Positions 25,400 to 33,890 of a stretch of DNA of 64,000 nucleotides are shown piece after piece. This stretch comes from JACCTU01 sp963798985 (GTDB lineage: Bacteria; Actinomycetota; Thermoleophilia; Gaiellales; Gaiellaceae), in assembly GCA_963798985.1 (NCBI GenBank), contig CAWCVL010000009.1:186001-250000 (forward strand), read 5' to 3'. The position numbers were made by a program, and so were the translations under genes. The notes beneath the pieces were generated by a model that saw only the letters and a list, made by a program, of their open reading frames with translations, was not told the origin of the DNA and searched no databases. Each line of letters begins with the position of its first letter. Positions within the stretch are counted from its first letter, which is position 1.

Positions 25400-27291
25400 T
25401 AATCCTCGATCCCGAGTCCGATTGCGACCGCGAGCGATCCGAGTTGCTCCGGCTCGCGAAGCTTCTCGGCGATCTTGACTCGGACGAGTGGATCGCCCAC
25501 GCGAACCCGTACGCCGATCAGGCGAGCGAGCTCCTCGGCGAAGCCACCGAGATGCGCGGTTCCACCCGTCAGCACGATCTCGCCGATGCCGAGAGAGCCG
25601 GGTTGGTTTTGGTAGAACTGCAGCGAGGAGACGAGCTCCCGTGCGAACGACTGCACCTGCCGGTTGAGCGCCTCCCGAGCCTTCACAGCCTGCTCTTCGC
25701 GCAAGCCCTCCGGCACTTCGCTGCCGCGGAGTGACAGCGCGCGCTTGATGTCGCCGACCGCCGACGGAGCCATGTCGAGAGCGCGCGCAAGCCCGACGTT
25801 GAGCGTGTGGCCGCCCCAGTCGAGGACGCGCGTGAACTCGCAGGTTCGACCGTCCGAGACGGCGAACGTCGTGCGGTCGTGCCCGACTGTGACCGCCACG
25901 AGCGCGGCCTGCGCCGGCGTGCCTTCCTCGCGCGGTGCTGCGACGGCGCGCAGGAGCGCGAATGCTTCGAGGTCGATGCCTACGAGCTGGATCCCCGCCT
26001 TCTGGCAGGCGGCGACATAGCGGTCGATAAGGTCGCGGTACGCGAGCACGAGCAGGATCCGGTGGGTCGTCGCGCCTTCCTCGTTCACGGTCTTGCTCAG
26101 CACCTGGTAGTCGAGGACGGCCTCGTCGATCGGGATCGGCAGGGCCTCCTGCGCGCGGAACTTGATCGCGTTCGCGAGTTGCTTCGCGTCTTCGATCCCC
26201 GAGATCTCCAGGGTGCGGACGCCGATCCGGTTCGTCGCGATGCCGAGACGCACGCCGCGCTTCGGAAGCTTGTGCCGCTTGAAGAACACCTTCAGCGCCT
26301 CGGCGAGCAGTTCGGGCTCGCGGAGCTCGCCGTTCGAGACGATTCCGTCGCCGAGCTGCTCGCGCGCGAGCTGGAGCACCTCGGCGTGGCCGTTGTTCGA
26401 GACGGTCGCGGCTGCGAGCTGCGACGCGCCGATCTTCAGGCCGACGAGACGCTTCGGCGTCTTCCCCCCGCGGACTGCGCGCGGAGCGGGGCGCGGAATC
26501 GAGAACGACCTGCTCGTGCGCTTCGGCTTCGACTTCGGCTTCGCCTCGACGGTCTCGTCGAACTCAGGCTTCGGCTTGCGGCCGATCGAGAGGTTGCGCT
26601 TGTAGAACGGCACGTGCGCCGCGTCGTTGCCCTGCTTGGCCTTCTTCTCTTTCGTCTTCTTCGCCTCGGGCTCGGGCTCGTCGGGGAGCGGCGGCAGCTG
26701 CGCCGCGGAAACGGGCGGGTGGACGACGACTGCCTCGGCGACCGGGGCGGGCGCAGGTGCCGGAGGAGCAACGGGAGGAGCACGGGGGCGCAACGGGAGG
26801 AGCAACGGCGCGGGGCGCAACTGGGGGAGCAATCGGCGGGGCGACGGGAGCCGGGGTCTCGGCGACCGGCGGCGGGAGCCGGCGCAGGCGCCGGCGCGAC
26901 GGGCTCCGGGAGTGCAGCAGTCAACAGGTCGACGAACTGGACGTCCGTGTCGGGCTCGAGGTCCGGCACCGCGACCGGGAAGGTCTGCTCGACCGGAGCA
27001 ACGGGCGCAGGCGCGGGCGGCGGGCGCGGGCGCGTAGTGCTGGACGAGCTCGACCGCTGCGGGCGCGTCGGGCTCGAGCGGCGGCGTCGCCTCGAGCTCG
27101 TGCGTGACCTCGACGGGCTCGTCCTTCGGCTGCTTCTTGCGGCCGAACGAGAGCTCCTTCTTCCAGATCGAGGTCTGCTCCGGCCGATCGGCCTGCTCGA
27201 CGGGCTCGACGGCCTCGGGGGCCGTCGCGTCCTGCTGCTTGTTCTTGCCCACGAGGTCGGAGAACTTGACCTCTTTCTTCCAGTCGACCAC
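25399..27291 (-). CDS. pilM: Type IV pilus ATPase-like protein PilM with long Pro/Ala-rich N-terminal region
   Basis: The last ~340 residues are a complete actin-like PilM (LVGLKIGASQLAAATVSNNG; LVAVTVGHDRTTFAVSDGRT; GEIVLTGGTAHLGGFAEELA), which binds PilN at the membrane. The preceding ~290 residues are low-complexity. They contain three short repeats of K-K-E-V/L-x-F or RNLSIGRK type (WKKEVKFSDLVGK, WKKELSFGRKK, YKRNLSIGRK), like docking peptides. Between about 26870 and 27025 the other frame reads more naturally (VEQTFPVAVPDLEPDTDVQF), so two compensating indels are likely in this GC-rich tract. The start GTG 27291 lies 3 bases after pilT1. Confidence 0.85.
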   Translation of the reverse strand: MVDWKKEVKFSDLVGKNKQQDATAPEAVEPVEQADRPEQTSIWKKELSFGRKKQPKDEPVEVTHELEATPPLEPDAPAAVELVQHYAPAPAARACARCSGRADLPGRGAGPRARHGRPVRRPVDCCTPGARRAGACAGSRRRSPRPRLPSPRRLLPQLRPAPLLLPLRPRAPPVAPPAPAPAPVAEAVVVHPPVSAAQLPPLPDEPEPEAKKTKEKKAKQGNDAAHVPFYKRNLSIGRKPKPEFDETVEAKPKSKPKRTSRSFSIPRPAPRAVRGGKTPKRLVGLKIGASQLAAATVSNNGHAEVLQLAREQLGDGIVSNGELREPELLAEALKVFFKRHKLPKRGVRLGIATNRIGVRTLEISGIEDAKQLANAIKFRAQEALPIPIDEAVLDYQVLSKTVNEEGATTHRILLVLAYRDLIDRYVAACQKAGIQLVGIDLEAFALLRAVAAPREEGTPAQAALVAVTVGHDRTTFAVSDGRTCEFTRVLDWGGHTLNVGLARALDMAPSAVGDIKRALSLRGSEVPEGLREEQAVKAREALNRQVQSFARELVSSLQFYQNQPGSLGIGEIVLTGGTAHLGGFAEELARLIGVRVRVGDPLVRVKIAEKLREPEQLGSLAVAIGLGIED

Positions 27292-27294
27292 GGC

Positions 27295-28456
27295 TCAGGC
27301 CTCCGCCACGCGGAGCCCGGCGCCGAGCGGCTGGAGCGGCTGCTGTTCCTGCTCGGGCTCGGCGTACGCAGAGCTGGTGTCGTAGTTCGCGCGCTCGAGC
27401 AGTCCGAGCAGCTGGTCGGGCCGAGACGAACGCGCAAGCGCGGCGTCGAGCGTGACGACGTGACGCAGCGTGAGCTCGGCGAGCGCCTGCTCCATCGTCT
27501 GCATGCCGCGCTGGGTGCCGGTCTGCATGATCGTGTAGATCTGCTCGACCTTCCCCTGACGGATGAGATTCCGTGGTCGCGTCGTCGGGCAGGAGGATCT
27601 CCAGCGCAGGGACGCGCCCGGTGCCGGCTGCGGTCGACAGCAGCGCCTGCGTGACGATGCCCTGCAGCGAGCCGGCGATCTGCATCCGCACCTGCTCCTG
27701 CTGCTCGGGCGAGAAGACGTCGATGATGCGGTCGACCGTGCTCGAGGCGCTCTGCGTGTGCAGCGTGCCGAGCACGAGGTGGCCGGTCTCGGCCGCGGTG
27801 AGCGCGGTCGCGATCGTCTCGAGGTCGCGCATCTCGCCGACGAGGATCACGTCGGGGTCCTGGCGAAGCGCGGCGCGGAGTCCCTCGGCGAAGCTCGGCG
27901 CGTCGACGCCGATCTCGCGCTGGTTGACGATGCAGCGCTTGTGACGGTGCACGAACTCGATGGGATCCTCGATCGTCAGGATGTGCTCGGCGCGGGTGCG
28001 GTTCACCTCGTCGATCAGCGAGGCGAGCGTCGTCGACTTCCCCGAGCCGGTCGGGCCGGTCACGAGGACGAGGCCGCGCGGCTTCTCGGCGAGCGTGTGG
28101 AGCGACGGCGGGAGGCCGAGCTCCTCGAGCGTCTTGATCGCCTCCGGGATGAGTCGGAAGGCCGCGCCGACGGAGCCGCGCTGGAAGTAGACGTTGACGC
28201 GGAAGCGGGCCAGACCAGGCACGCCGTGCGCGAAGTCGAGCTGCCGCTTGATCTCGAAATTCTTCTGCTGCTCGCTCGAGAGGATCTGGTACATGAGCTG
28301 CTGGGTGTCGGCCGGCGTCAGCGCGTCGTACTCCTCGAGGCGCTCGACCTGCCCGTGCACACGGATCGCCGGGCGCGAGCCCACGCTGACGTGGAGGTCG
28401 GAGGCGCTCCGCGCCACCATCTGCTCCAGAAGGTCGTCTATTGAATTGGTCCGCAT
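27295..28456 (-). CDS. pilT: Pilus retraction ATPase PilT, copy 1 (one frame change near 27575)
   Basis: The start is ATG 28456 (MRTNSIDDLLEQMVARSASD) with GAGGGA upstream. The hexameric secretion ATPase has Walker A GPTGSGKST (~residue 130), Asp box (ILTIEDPIEFVH), Walker B (DPDVILVGEMRD) and His box (GHLVLGTLHT). The arginine-rich C-terminal frame after LLPDDATT is wrong. One base earlier or later gives MQTGTQRGMQTMEQALAELT, the normal PilT end, to the stop at 27295. PilT powers pilus disassembly and twitching. First gene of the pilT-pilMNOP operon. Confidence 0.92.
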
Positions 28457-28479
28457 GCCGGTCAGTCCCTCGTCCGAGC

Positions 28480-28506
28480 TATCGGCAGTGCGTCGGGCCA
28501 CCTTGA
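28480..28506 (-). promoter_or_regulatory. Sigma-28-like promoter of pilT1-pilMNOP
   Basis: On the minus strand it reads TCAAGG, 14 bases, GCCGATA, the clearest copy of the motif. The -10 is 23 bases before the pilT1 ATG, leaving room for the GAGGGA ribosome binding site. It should drive the operon pilT1, pilM, pilN, pilO and the PilP-like gene. Confidence 0.7.
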
Positions 28507-28559
28507 ATGCCTGGCGAAGCATTCCCCACCGCGGGTGATGCGATCCCTCATTCGGGGCT

Positions 28560-28586
28560 ACTGCCTCCCCTCCGCACCGGCCGACA
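28560..28586 (+). promoter_or_regulatory. Putative promoter of pilin gene 1
   Basis: It reads ACTGCC, 14 bases, GCCGACA. The -10 position and spacing match the other pilus promoters, but -35 differs and the -10 has C for T. It may be weaker than the second pilin's promoter or need an activator bound at the ATCCCTCATTCGG block just upstream (28547-28559). Confidence 0.5.
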
Positions 28587-28623
28587 ACTGCCTAGACCCA
28601 CCAACTCACCCCAAGGAGCGTCA

Positions 28624-29016
28624 ATGGTTCAGTCAATCAGGCAGCGGCTGGCTCGGGACGAGAGCGGCTTCACGCTCATCGAGCTTCTCGTTGTCATCAT
28701 CATCCTCGGCATCCTGCTGGCGATCGCGGTGCCGTCGTACCTCTCCTTCCGCGACCGGGCGAACAACTCGGCCGCCAAGGCGAACGTGCGCGCAGCGATC
28801 CCGGCCGTCGAGGCCTACAACGCCGACAACTCGAAGGGCTACTCGGGTCTCGACCTGACCGACATGAAGTCCTACGACCAGGGCGTCAAGAACGTCGTCA
28901 TCCTGGGCACTTCGAACACCGTCTCGTACTGCCTCCGCAGCTCGGTCGGGACGAAGTCCTGGTACAAGCGCGGCCCCGGTGGCGACATCACCACCACGGT
29001 CTGCGCCGGCCCGTAA
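28624..29016 (+). CDS. pilA: Major type IV pilin, copy 1
   Basis: The start ATG 28624 has AAGGAG 7 bases upstream. The 13-residue basic leader ends ...RDESG and is followed by FTLIELLVVIIILGILLAIA (N-methylation site, Glu5 present). The mature ~115 residues end in a disulfide loop (SYCLRSSVGTKSWYKRGP... TTVCAGP). Pilins of this size form the filament. It differs from copy 2 at only a few residues (I/L at 5; R/Q and TTV/TLA near the C-terminus). Confidence 0.95.
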   Translation: MVQSIRQRLARDESGFTLIELLVVIIILGILLAIAVPSYLSFRDRANNSAAKANVRAAIPAVEAYNADNSKGYSGLDLTDMKSYDQGVKNVVILGTSNTVSYCLRSSVGTKSWYKRGPGGDITTTVCAGP

Positions 29017-29036
29017 CACCGGCCAGCAGCTGAACC

Positions 29037-29068
29037 GAAGCAGGGCGCGGGAGACCGCGCCCTGCTTC
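29037..29068 (+). terminator. Terminator of pilin gene 1
   Basis: A perfect 14-bp stem GAAGCAGGGCGCGG / CCGCGCCCTGCTTC with loop GAGA lies 20 bases after the stop and is followed by GTTCTC. Confidence 0.8.
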
Positions 29069-29121
29069 GTTCTCAGGGGAGGCATCCCCCAGCGCGGGCG
29101 ATGCAATCCCTCATTCGGGCT

Positions 29122-29148
29122 ACTGCCTCGCCTCCGCACCGGCCGATA
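29122..29148 (+). promoter_or_regulatory. Putative promoter of pilin gene 2
   Basis: It reads ACTGCC, 14 bases, GCCGATA. The -10 is a perfect match to the pilus-locus consensus, unlike that of pilin 1. The same ATCCCTCATTCGG block lies just upstream. Confidence 0.55.
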
Positions 29149-29191
29149 CCTGGCTAGACAAACCAACTCACCTCACCCCAAGGAGCGTTCA

Positions 29192-29584
29192 ATGGTTCAG
29201 TCACTCAGGCAGCGGCTGGCTCGGGACGAGAGCGGCTTCACGCTCATCGAGCTTCTCGTTGTCATCATCATCCTCGGCATCCTGCTGGCGATCGCGGTGC
29301 CGTCGTACCTCTCCTTCCGCGACCGGGCGAACAACTCGGCCGCCAAGGCGAACGTGCGCGCAGCGATCCCGGCCGTCGAGGCCTACAACGCCGACAACTC
29401 GAAGGGCTACTCGGGTCTCGACCTGACCGACATGAAGTCCTACGACCAGGGCGTCAAGAACGTCGTCATCCTGGGCACTTCGAACACCGTCTCGTACTGC
29501 CTCCGCAGCTCGGTCGGGACGAAGTCCTGGTACAAGCAGGGCCCCGGTGGCGACATCACCACCCTGGCCTGCGCCGGCCCGTAA
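29192..29584 (+). CDS. pilA: Major type IV pilin, copy 2
   Basis: This 130-residue prepilin is near-identical to the preceding gene (MVQSLRQRLARDESG leader, then FTLIELLVVIIILGILLAIA). The C-terminal disulfide loop ends KQGPGGDITTLACAGP. AAGGAG precedes ATG 29192. It has its own promoter and terminator. Keeping two such genes may raise filament output or allow switching between slightly different subunits. Confidence 0.95.
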   Translation: MVQSLRQRLARDESGFTLIELLVVIIILGILLAIAVPSYLSFRDRANNSAAKANVRAAIPAVEAYNADNSKGYSGLDLTDMKSYDQGVKNVVILGTSNTVSYCLRSSVGTKSWYKQGPGGDITTLACAGP

Positions 29585-29603
29585 CACCGGCCATCGCTTG
29601 CTT

Positions 29604-29640
29604 GACGGAGGGCGCGGGAGACCGCGCCCTCCGTCGTTTT
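29604..29640 (+). terminator. Terminator of pilin gene 2
   Basis: A perfect 14-bp stem GACGGAGGGCGCGG / CCGCGCCCTCCGTC with GAGA loop is followed by GTTTT. The T-tract runs directly into the -35 element of the next promoter. Confidence 0.85.
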
Positions 29641-29666
29641 CAAGGCGAGGCAGCTCGCTGCCGATA
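29640..29666 (+). promoter_or_regulatory. Sigma-28-like promoter of the glycosyltransferase gene
   Basis: It reads TCAAGG, 14 bases, GCCGATA. The -10 ends at 29666 and the GTG start is at 29675, 8 bases on, so the mRNA should be leaderless. The -35 overlaps the T-tract of the pilin terminator. Confidence 0.7.
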
Positions 29667-29674
29667 GCCGGAAG

Positions 29675-31693
29675 GTGGCCGCTGTGGACGTTGTAGCCCG
29701 CCGCGTGGGCGTTTCCGCGCGAACGGTGCCTTTCGCACTCTCGACCTTCGCCCTCCTCGCGGGGATCGTCGGGGTGAGCGCGCTGGTTCGCTTCCTGCTC
29801 GCCCTCTCGCATCCCACTCCTCTCTTCTTTGCGGACGAGTACATCTACTCGACGCTCGCGCACGAGCTCGCGACGACCGGCCGGCCGACGATCCGGGGCG
29901 ACGCCGCGAGCTTTCCGGCCCTCCTCGAGCCGATCCTGACCGCGCCGTTCTGGCTCTTCGGCGACGCGGGCGTGGCGCTCCGCCTGACGCAGGCGCTGAA
30001 CGCAGTTGCGATGTCGCTCGCCGCGGTGCCGGTCTTCCTGCTCGCTCGAAAGCTCGACCTCGCCAAGTCCTTCGCGCTCGCGGCTGCGGTGATCGCGGTC
30101 CTCGTGCCCGACCTCTTCTATGTGGCGTACATCCTCGCGGAGCCGATCGCCTACCCGCTCGTGCTCGGGGCGGTCTACGTCGGGGTGCGCGCGCTCGACC
30201 GGCCGACCTTCTGGAACCAGGCGGGCTTCATGGCGCTCGCCGGGCTCGCGACGTTTGCGCGGATCCAGTTCATCGTCCTCCCCGTCGCGTTCGTCGTCGC
30301 GGCGCTCATCGCTCGCACCGGCCTTCGGCGGCTGAAGCTCACGTTCGGTCTCTTCGCGCTGGCCGCGATCCCGGTCGCCGCCAAGGGCGTCGGTTACTAC
30401 TCGGGGATCGCGGACTTCCACGTCGACCCGAGCGCGCTCCTCCACTGGTTCGCGGTCGATTCGATGCTCCTCGCCTACGCAGCCGGCTGGCTCGTCGTCC
30501 CGGGCGCGCTCGTCGTCCTGGCTCGCCCCCGCCCCGGTATCGAGCGTGCGTTTGCGGCGCTCACCGTCTGCTTCGCGGCCGGGCTCTTTCTCGAGGCCGT
30601 GCTCTACGCGACGAACGCGGACCGCGCGCCGGGCGGCCGCTTCCAGGAGCGCTATCTCTTCACGCTGATCCCGCTGCTCCTGCTCGCGTTCGGGCTGTCG
30701 CTCGGACGTGGCGGCCGCGTGCGTGGGGCGGTCGCGCTCATCGCTGCGGTGCTGGTCGCCGTGTCGGCGCGCTTCCCGCTCGCGGGGTGGGTCGACGACC
30801 ACGGGCGACAGGACTCACCGATGCTGATGGGCGTCTACCGACTCTCCGAAGGCGTGGGCTATTCGAGCGCATCCCTCCTCGTCGCAGGCGCAGTGGCCCT
30901 GCTGGCGGCGCTGGCGGTCGCCGTCGCCTACCGCCCGCGGCTCGCCGTGCCGGCCGTCGCGGCGATGGGAGTCCTGCTCGCGCTGGTCGGGTACGGCGCC
31001 TGGTCGCTCGACTCGCGCTATGCGCAGCGGGCCCGGGAGACGTACTTTCCCGCAGACGCCCGCTGGATCGACAACGCAGATGTCGGTGACGTCACGCTCG
31101 TGAACACCGCCGGTTCGCGGCGCGAGCTGCCGCTCGAGCAGATGTTCTGGAACCGCTCGATCGACCAGCTCGCCAGGCTCCGCGGCGCCGACGGCCCGGA
31201 CAAGTTTTCGGCGCCCCGCGTCGTGGTTCGGCGCGACGGAGCGCTGCTGGTCGAAGGCCGACCGCTTCGGCGCGCGCTCCTGCTCAACGAGTACGGGGTG
31301 ACTGCCGAGCTGAGCGGCGCGGTGAGCGTCTCCACCAACGGATTGTTCGAGCTGTGGCGGCCGGCCGGCACCGCACCCCCGCGCCTGCGGCTGCTGGCGG
31401 GCGGCCGCTTCTACGACGGCTGGCTCGCGAACTCCGGCTTCGTGCGGGTCTGGGGGCCGGCCGGGACGCTCCGCCTGCGGCTCGCCCTGCCCGAGCAGGC
31501 TCCGTCCAGCCGCGTGGTCTTCCGCTGGGAAGGCCGCAGCCAGGCGGTCGTCGTGGAGCCCGGCTCCTCCCGCGTCGTCGAGTTCGCGGTGCCTCGCGGC
31601 CCCTGGACGATCCGCTGGAAGGGCCCCCTGAACTACCTGCCCGACGGGCGGCCGGTGAGCGTCCGGGCCGACGAGCTTTCCCTCTCCCGCTGA
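29675..31693 (+). CDS. Multi-pass membrane glycosyltransferase (GT-C type)
   Basis: 672 residues with about 11 predicted spans in the first ~450 residues and an extracytoplasmic C-terminal domain. The acidic pair in FFADEYIYSTLAHELATTG, in the first loop after span 1, is the typical catalytic Asp-Glu site of lipid-phosphosugar-dependent GT-C enzymes (PMT/ArnT-like). The location beside the pilins and shared promoter type suggest pilin or surface-protein glycosylation, which is inference. GTG 29675 is set by the promoter distance; GTG 29684 is an alternative. Confidence 0.75.
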   Translation: MAAVDVVARRVGVSARTVPFALSTFALLAGIVGVSALVRFLLALSHPTPLFFADEYIYSTLAHELATTGRPTIRGDAASFPALLEPILTAPFWLFGDAGVALRLTQALNAVAMSLAAVPVFLLARKLDLAKSFALAAAVIAVLVPDLFYVAYILAEPIAYPLVLGAVYVGVRALDRPTFWNQAGFMALAGLATFARIQFIVLPVAFVVAALIARTGLRRLKLTFGLFALAAIPVAAKGVGYYSGIADFHVDPSALLHWFAVDSMLLAYAAGWLVVPGALVVLARPRPGIERAFAALTVCFAAGLFLEAVLYATNADRAPGGRFQERYLFTLIPLLLLAFGLSLGRGGRVRGAVALIAAVLVAVSARFPLAGWVDDHGRQDSPMLMGVYRLSEGVGYSSASLLVAGAVALLAALAVAVAYRPRLAVPAVAAMGVLLALVGYGAWSLDSRYAQRARETYFPADARWIDNADVGDVTLVNTAGSRRELPLEQMFWNRSIDQLARLRGADGPDKFSAPRVVVRRDGALLVEGRPLRRALLLNEYGVTAELSGAVSVSTNGLFELWRPAGTAPPRLRLLAGGRFYDGWLANSGFVRVWGPAGTLRLRLALPEQAPSSRVVFRWEGRSQAVVVEPGSSRVVEFAVPRGPWTIRWKGPLNYLPDGRPVSVRADELSLSR

Positions 31694-31697
31694 GGGT

Positions 31698-31724
31698 TCA
31701 AGGCTCGCTTCCCGGGTGCCGATA
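31698..31724 (+). promoter_or_regulatory. Sigma-28-like promoter of the thioredoxin-like gene
   Basis: It reads TCAAGG, 14 bases, GCCGATA, starting 4 bases after the upstream stop. GTG 31733 lies 8 bases after the -10, again predicting a leaderless mRNA. Confidence 0.7.
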
Positions 31725-31732
31725 GGTCTGTT

Positions 31733-32384
31733 GTGAGCCTTGCGGTCTCCCCTGCGGTCAAAGTCTTCGCCCTCCTTGGCGTCCTCGGCGCGCTCGTGCT
31801 CGGCCTGGGGATGATGCTGATGGGCGGCGAGACCGCGGCCGAGCCCACCGCCGTGGTGCTCCCGACCAAGAAGCAGGGAGTCCTCGACGCCCCGGCCCGC
31901 GCGAAGAAGGTTGCGGCGAAGGCGAACGCGGCAGCCGCCGCCAAGAAGGTCGCGGCGACACCGGCCACGGCGAAGCCCGCGGCGAAGGCTGCGAACGCTC
32001 CGGCCCCGAAGGCCAAGCCCGCCAAGCCGGCGGCGCAGAAGCCGGTCTCCAGCGTGGCGGCGAACGGCCTGCCAAGGCAGATCATGGTCGCGCTCCGCAG
32101 TCACAACGTCGTCGTCGTCTCCCTCTGGGGGACCGGCGGCAAGATCGACGAGATGTCGCGCGACGAGGCGGCAGCCGGCGCATCGCTGGTCGGTGCAGGG
32201 TTCGTCTCGCTCAACGTGCTCGAACGCGGACGCGAGGCGGAGGCGCTGACCCTCAAGCTCGGCGTGCATGCTTCGTGCGCCGACGGTCCTGCTCTTCACG
32301 AGCGGCGGGAAGCTGGCCAACACGCTCGATGGCTTCCGCGACCGCGAGACCGTCGGGCAAGCCGCGCTGAACGCGCTGCGCTGA
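31733..32384 (+). CDS. Membrane-anchored thioredoxin-fold-like protein (one frame change near 32270)
   Basis: An N-terminal span (VFALLGVLGALVLGLGMMLM) is followed by a Lys/Ala/Pro-rich linker of ~75 residues and a compact domain. The domain has NVVVVSLWGTGGKIDEMSRD and, after a one-base frame change, LRAPTVLLFTSGGKLANTLD-GF. That arrangement resembles a thioredoxin fold but lacks the CxxC pair. Corrected length is ~216 residues. The stop overlaps the next start (TGATG). Promoter sharing ties it to the pilus locus. Role unknown. Confidence 0.6.
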
Positions 32385-32644
32385 TGTTTGCGAGCGAGGC
32401 CACCGCAGGGCAGCAGCTCTTCGTGCGCCACGCAAAACGGGACGGCCGCTCGATCGCCGTCCTCCGTGCGGTCGACCACGGCGACACGTGCGTCGTCGAG
32501 GCCCAGGTCTATCCCGCCGGCTCGGGCGCGAGCACACTTCAGCCGGGCCCGTACACGTTCGCGAGCGCCACCGAGGCGACCGCCTTCGTCACGGAAGCGG
32601 TCGAGGCGCTGATGTACCTCGGCTGCGACATCACGGCCGACTAG
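32384..32644 (+). CDS. Small conserved-looking protein downstream of the thioredoxin-like gene
   Basis: 86 residues from ATG 32384, overlapping the previous stop by one base. It has alternating beta strands (QQLFVRHAKRDGRSIAVLRA; TCVVEAQVYPAG) and ends VEALMYLGCDITAD. There is no signal or membrane segment. I do not recognise it. Coupling suggests it works with its upstream neighbour. Confidence 0.6.
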   Translation: MFASEATAGQQLFVRHAKRDGRSIAVLRAVDHGDTCVVEAQVYPAGSGASTLQPGPYTFASATEATAFVTEAVEALMYLGCDITAD

Positions 32645-32661
32645 AACCGACGGGCCCGCAC

Positions 32662-33356
32662 CGGACCTGCCTGGTGCCAGGCACCGGCCGTGTCCCGAGC
32701 AGACCCTCAAAGCCCGGTCTCGACGTAGCGTCGCAGCCGAGCTCGCCCCGCTTCGCCCTCGCCGAAGTGCCGGAACAAGTCCCGCTCGTCGGACGGAAGC
32801 TCCATCGCCGGCCGTCCGAACAACCAGGCGAACGAGCTCCATCGCCACTGCTCGGGCCGCTCGCAGAGGCCCGCCTTCACCGGGTTCAGGGCGATGTACC
32901 GATAGCACCAGCGAAGGTGTTCGTCGGTCAGCACGTGCCGCGCGCCATATCGCCGTCGAAAGACGTGGCCAAGCTCGGCGTGCTCGTAGTTGAACCAGTG
33001 CGCGTAGCGCGATTGCAAGCGGTGCATGCCCGCGGCGAGATCCCCGCGCGGTGTCGTGATCAGCAGGTGGTAGTGCGTCGTGAGTGCACACCAGGCATGG
33101 ACTTGCCAGCCGTGGTGGTCGACCGTCCGGCAGACGAAGAGGAAGAACATTCGGCGGTCGTTCGAGTCGAGGAAGAGCGCCTCGCTGCGGTTTGCCTGCG
33201 CCGTCACGTGATAGATCGCGCCGGGCTGCTGGACTCGGGCGGGACGGCCCACGTGTCGACCGTACCGATGCGCCTCGCGCGGGCTGCTGCTCGTGGAACG
33301 ATCTTTGCGGTCTTGGCGCGAAGGACACGTCCGGTGCCTGGCACCGGGCAGGTCCG
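32662..33356. mobile_element. RAYT/REP element (IS200-like transposase with REP palindromes)
   Basis: A 34-base sequence at 32662-32695 recurs inverted at 33323-33356 with two differences. Each contains the palindrome GGTGCCAGGCACC. Between them lies a single Y1-type transposase gene. This is the layout of a REP-associated tyrosine transposase unit. It sits inside the pilus locus without breaking a gene. Confidence 0.8.
32707..33252 (-). CDS. REP-associated tyrosine transposase (Y1_Tnp family)
   Basis: The start GTG 33252 gives VGRPARVQQPGAIYHVTAQA. The HUH motif appears as THYHLLITTP (residues ~58-67) and the catalytic Tyr lies in the helix LQSRYAHWFNYEH. The R-x-x-RYGARHVLTDEHL and YIALNPVKAGL motifs are typical of RAYTs. 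These enzymes nick single-stranded REP hairpins and are usually single-copy and domesticated. Length is 181 residues, intact. Confidence 0.88.
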   Translation of the reverse strand: MGRPARVQQPGAIYHVTAQANRSEALFLDSNDRRMFFLFVCRTVDHHGWQVHAWCALTTHYHLLITTPRGDLAAGMHRLQSRYAHWFNYEHAELGHVFRRRYGARHVLTDEHLRWCYRYIALNPVKAGLCERPEQWRWSSFAWLFGRPAMELPSDERDLFRHFGEGEAGRARLRRYVETGL

Positions 33357-33387
33357 AGACCGCCGCGTCGGCGTTAGGCTCTCGCTC

Positions 33388-33744
33388 GTGCCGGATGCGC
33401 TCACCGCGTTCGTCCACGAGGCGGAGTTACAGCTCGAGCCCGGGACGGATCCGGCGGCGGTCGGGGCGGCCGTGACGACGGCGCTCTGCGGTCACTGGGA
33501 GCACGACGGACCGTGCCGATGGCCTCACAACAACGCCACCGAGCCTTCCGACGACGGCGCCAGCTTCCGGACGCTCTTCGTCGCGCCCGCGACCGAGGAG
33601 GACGCGGTCCGCGAAAAGATCGAGCACAGCCTGCGCGCCGGTCACGGCTGGACGGTCCTCGACACGAGAGCCCGGCCGGTCGCCCCGAGCGAAGAACCAC
33701 TCGCGCGAAGGCTCGCCGCCACGTCTCCGCAGACCGAGCGTTAG
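33388..33744 (+). CDS. Hypothetical protein, small alpha/beta
   Basis: 118 residues from GTG 33388 (MPDALTAFVHEAELQLEPGT). It includes paired features such as VTTALCGHWEHDGPCRWPHN and EDAVREKIEHSLRAGHGW, with two Cys and several His. No export signal. I do not recognise the family. It lies just beyond the REP element and upstream of a tiny membrane peptide. Confidence 0.55.
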   Translation: MPDALTAFVHEAELQLEPGTDPAAVGAAVTTALCGHWEHDGPCRWPHNNATEPSDDGASFRTLFVAPATEEDAVREKIEHSLRAGHGWTVLDTRARPVAPSEEPLARRLAATSPQTER

Positions 33745-33809
33745 GCGGCACACGTTGCATGCAGGTGTCGACTCGCCGTAGAGTCGCCACGCCCAACCGA
33801 AAGGATCAC

Positions 33810-33890
33810 GTGCCGACCTGGCTCTGGATCGTCATCATCGTCATCGTCGTCCTCGCCGCCCTTGGCTACTTCCGCCGGGGCCGCGCCTGA
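33810..33890 (+). CDS. 26-residue single-span membrane peptide
   Basis: GTG 33810 with AAAGGA upstream encodes MPTWLWIVIIVIVVLAALGY-FRRGRA: one hydrophobic helix and a basic tail. Such small actinobacterial membrane peptides are common but usually unannotated. A hairpin terminator begins 10 bases after its stop, which supports it as a real gene. Confidence 0.5.
   Translation: MPTWLWIVIIVIVVLAALGYFRRGRA

Larger units (their letters stand above)
28539..29635. repeat. Tandem duplication carrying promoter, pilin gene and terminator
   Basis: Two direct units of ~530-540 bp (28539-29068 and 29099-29635) each contain the upstream ATCCCTCATTCGG block, promoter, pilin gene and a GAGA-loop terminator. 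Coding parts are almost identical. Non-coding parts differ at scattered positions, and the terminator stems differ in a pairing-preserving way, so the duplication is not brand new. Confidence 0.85.
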
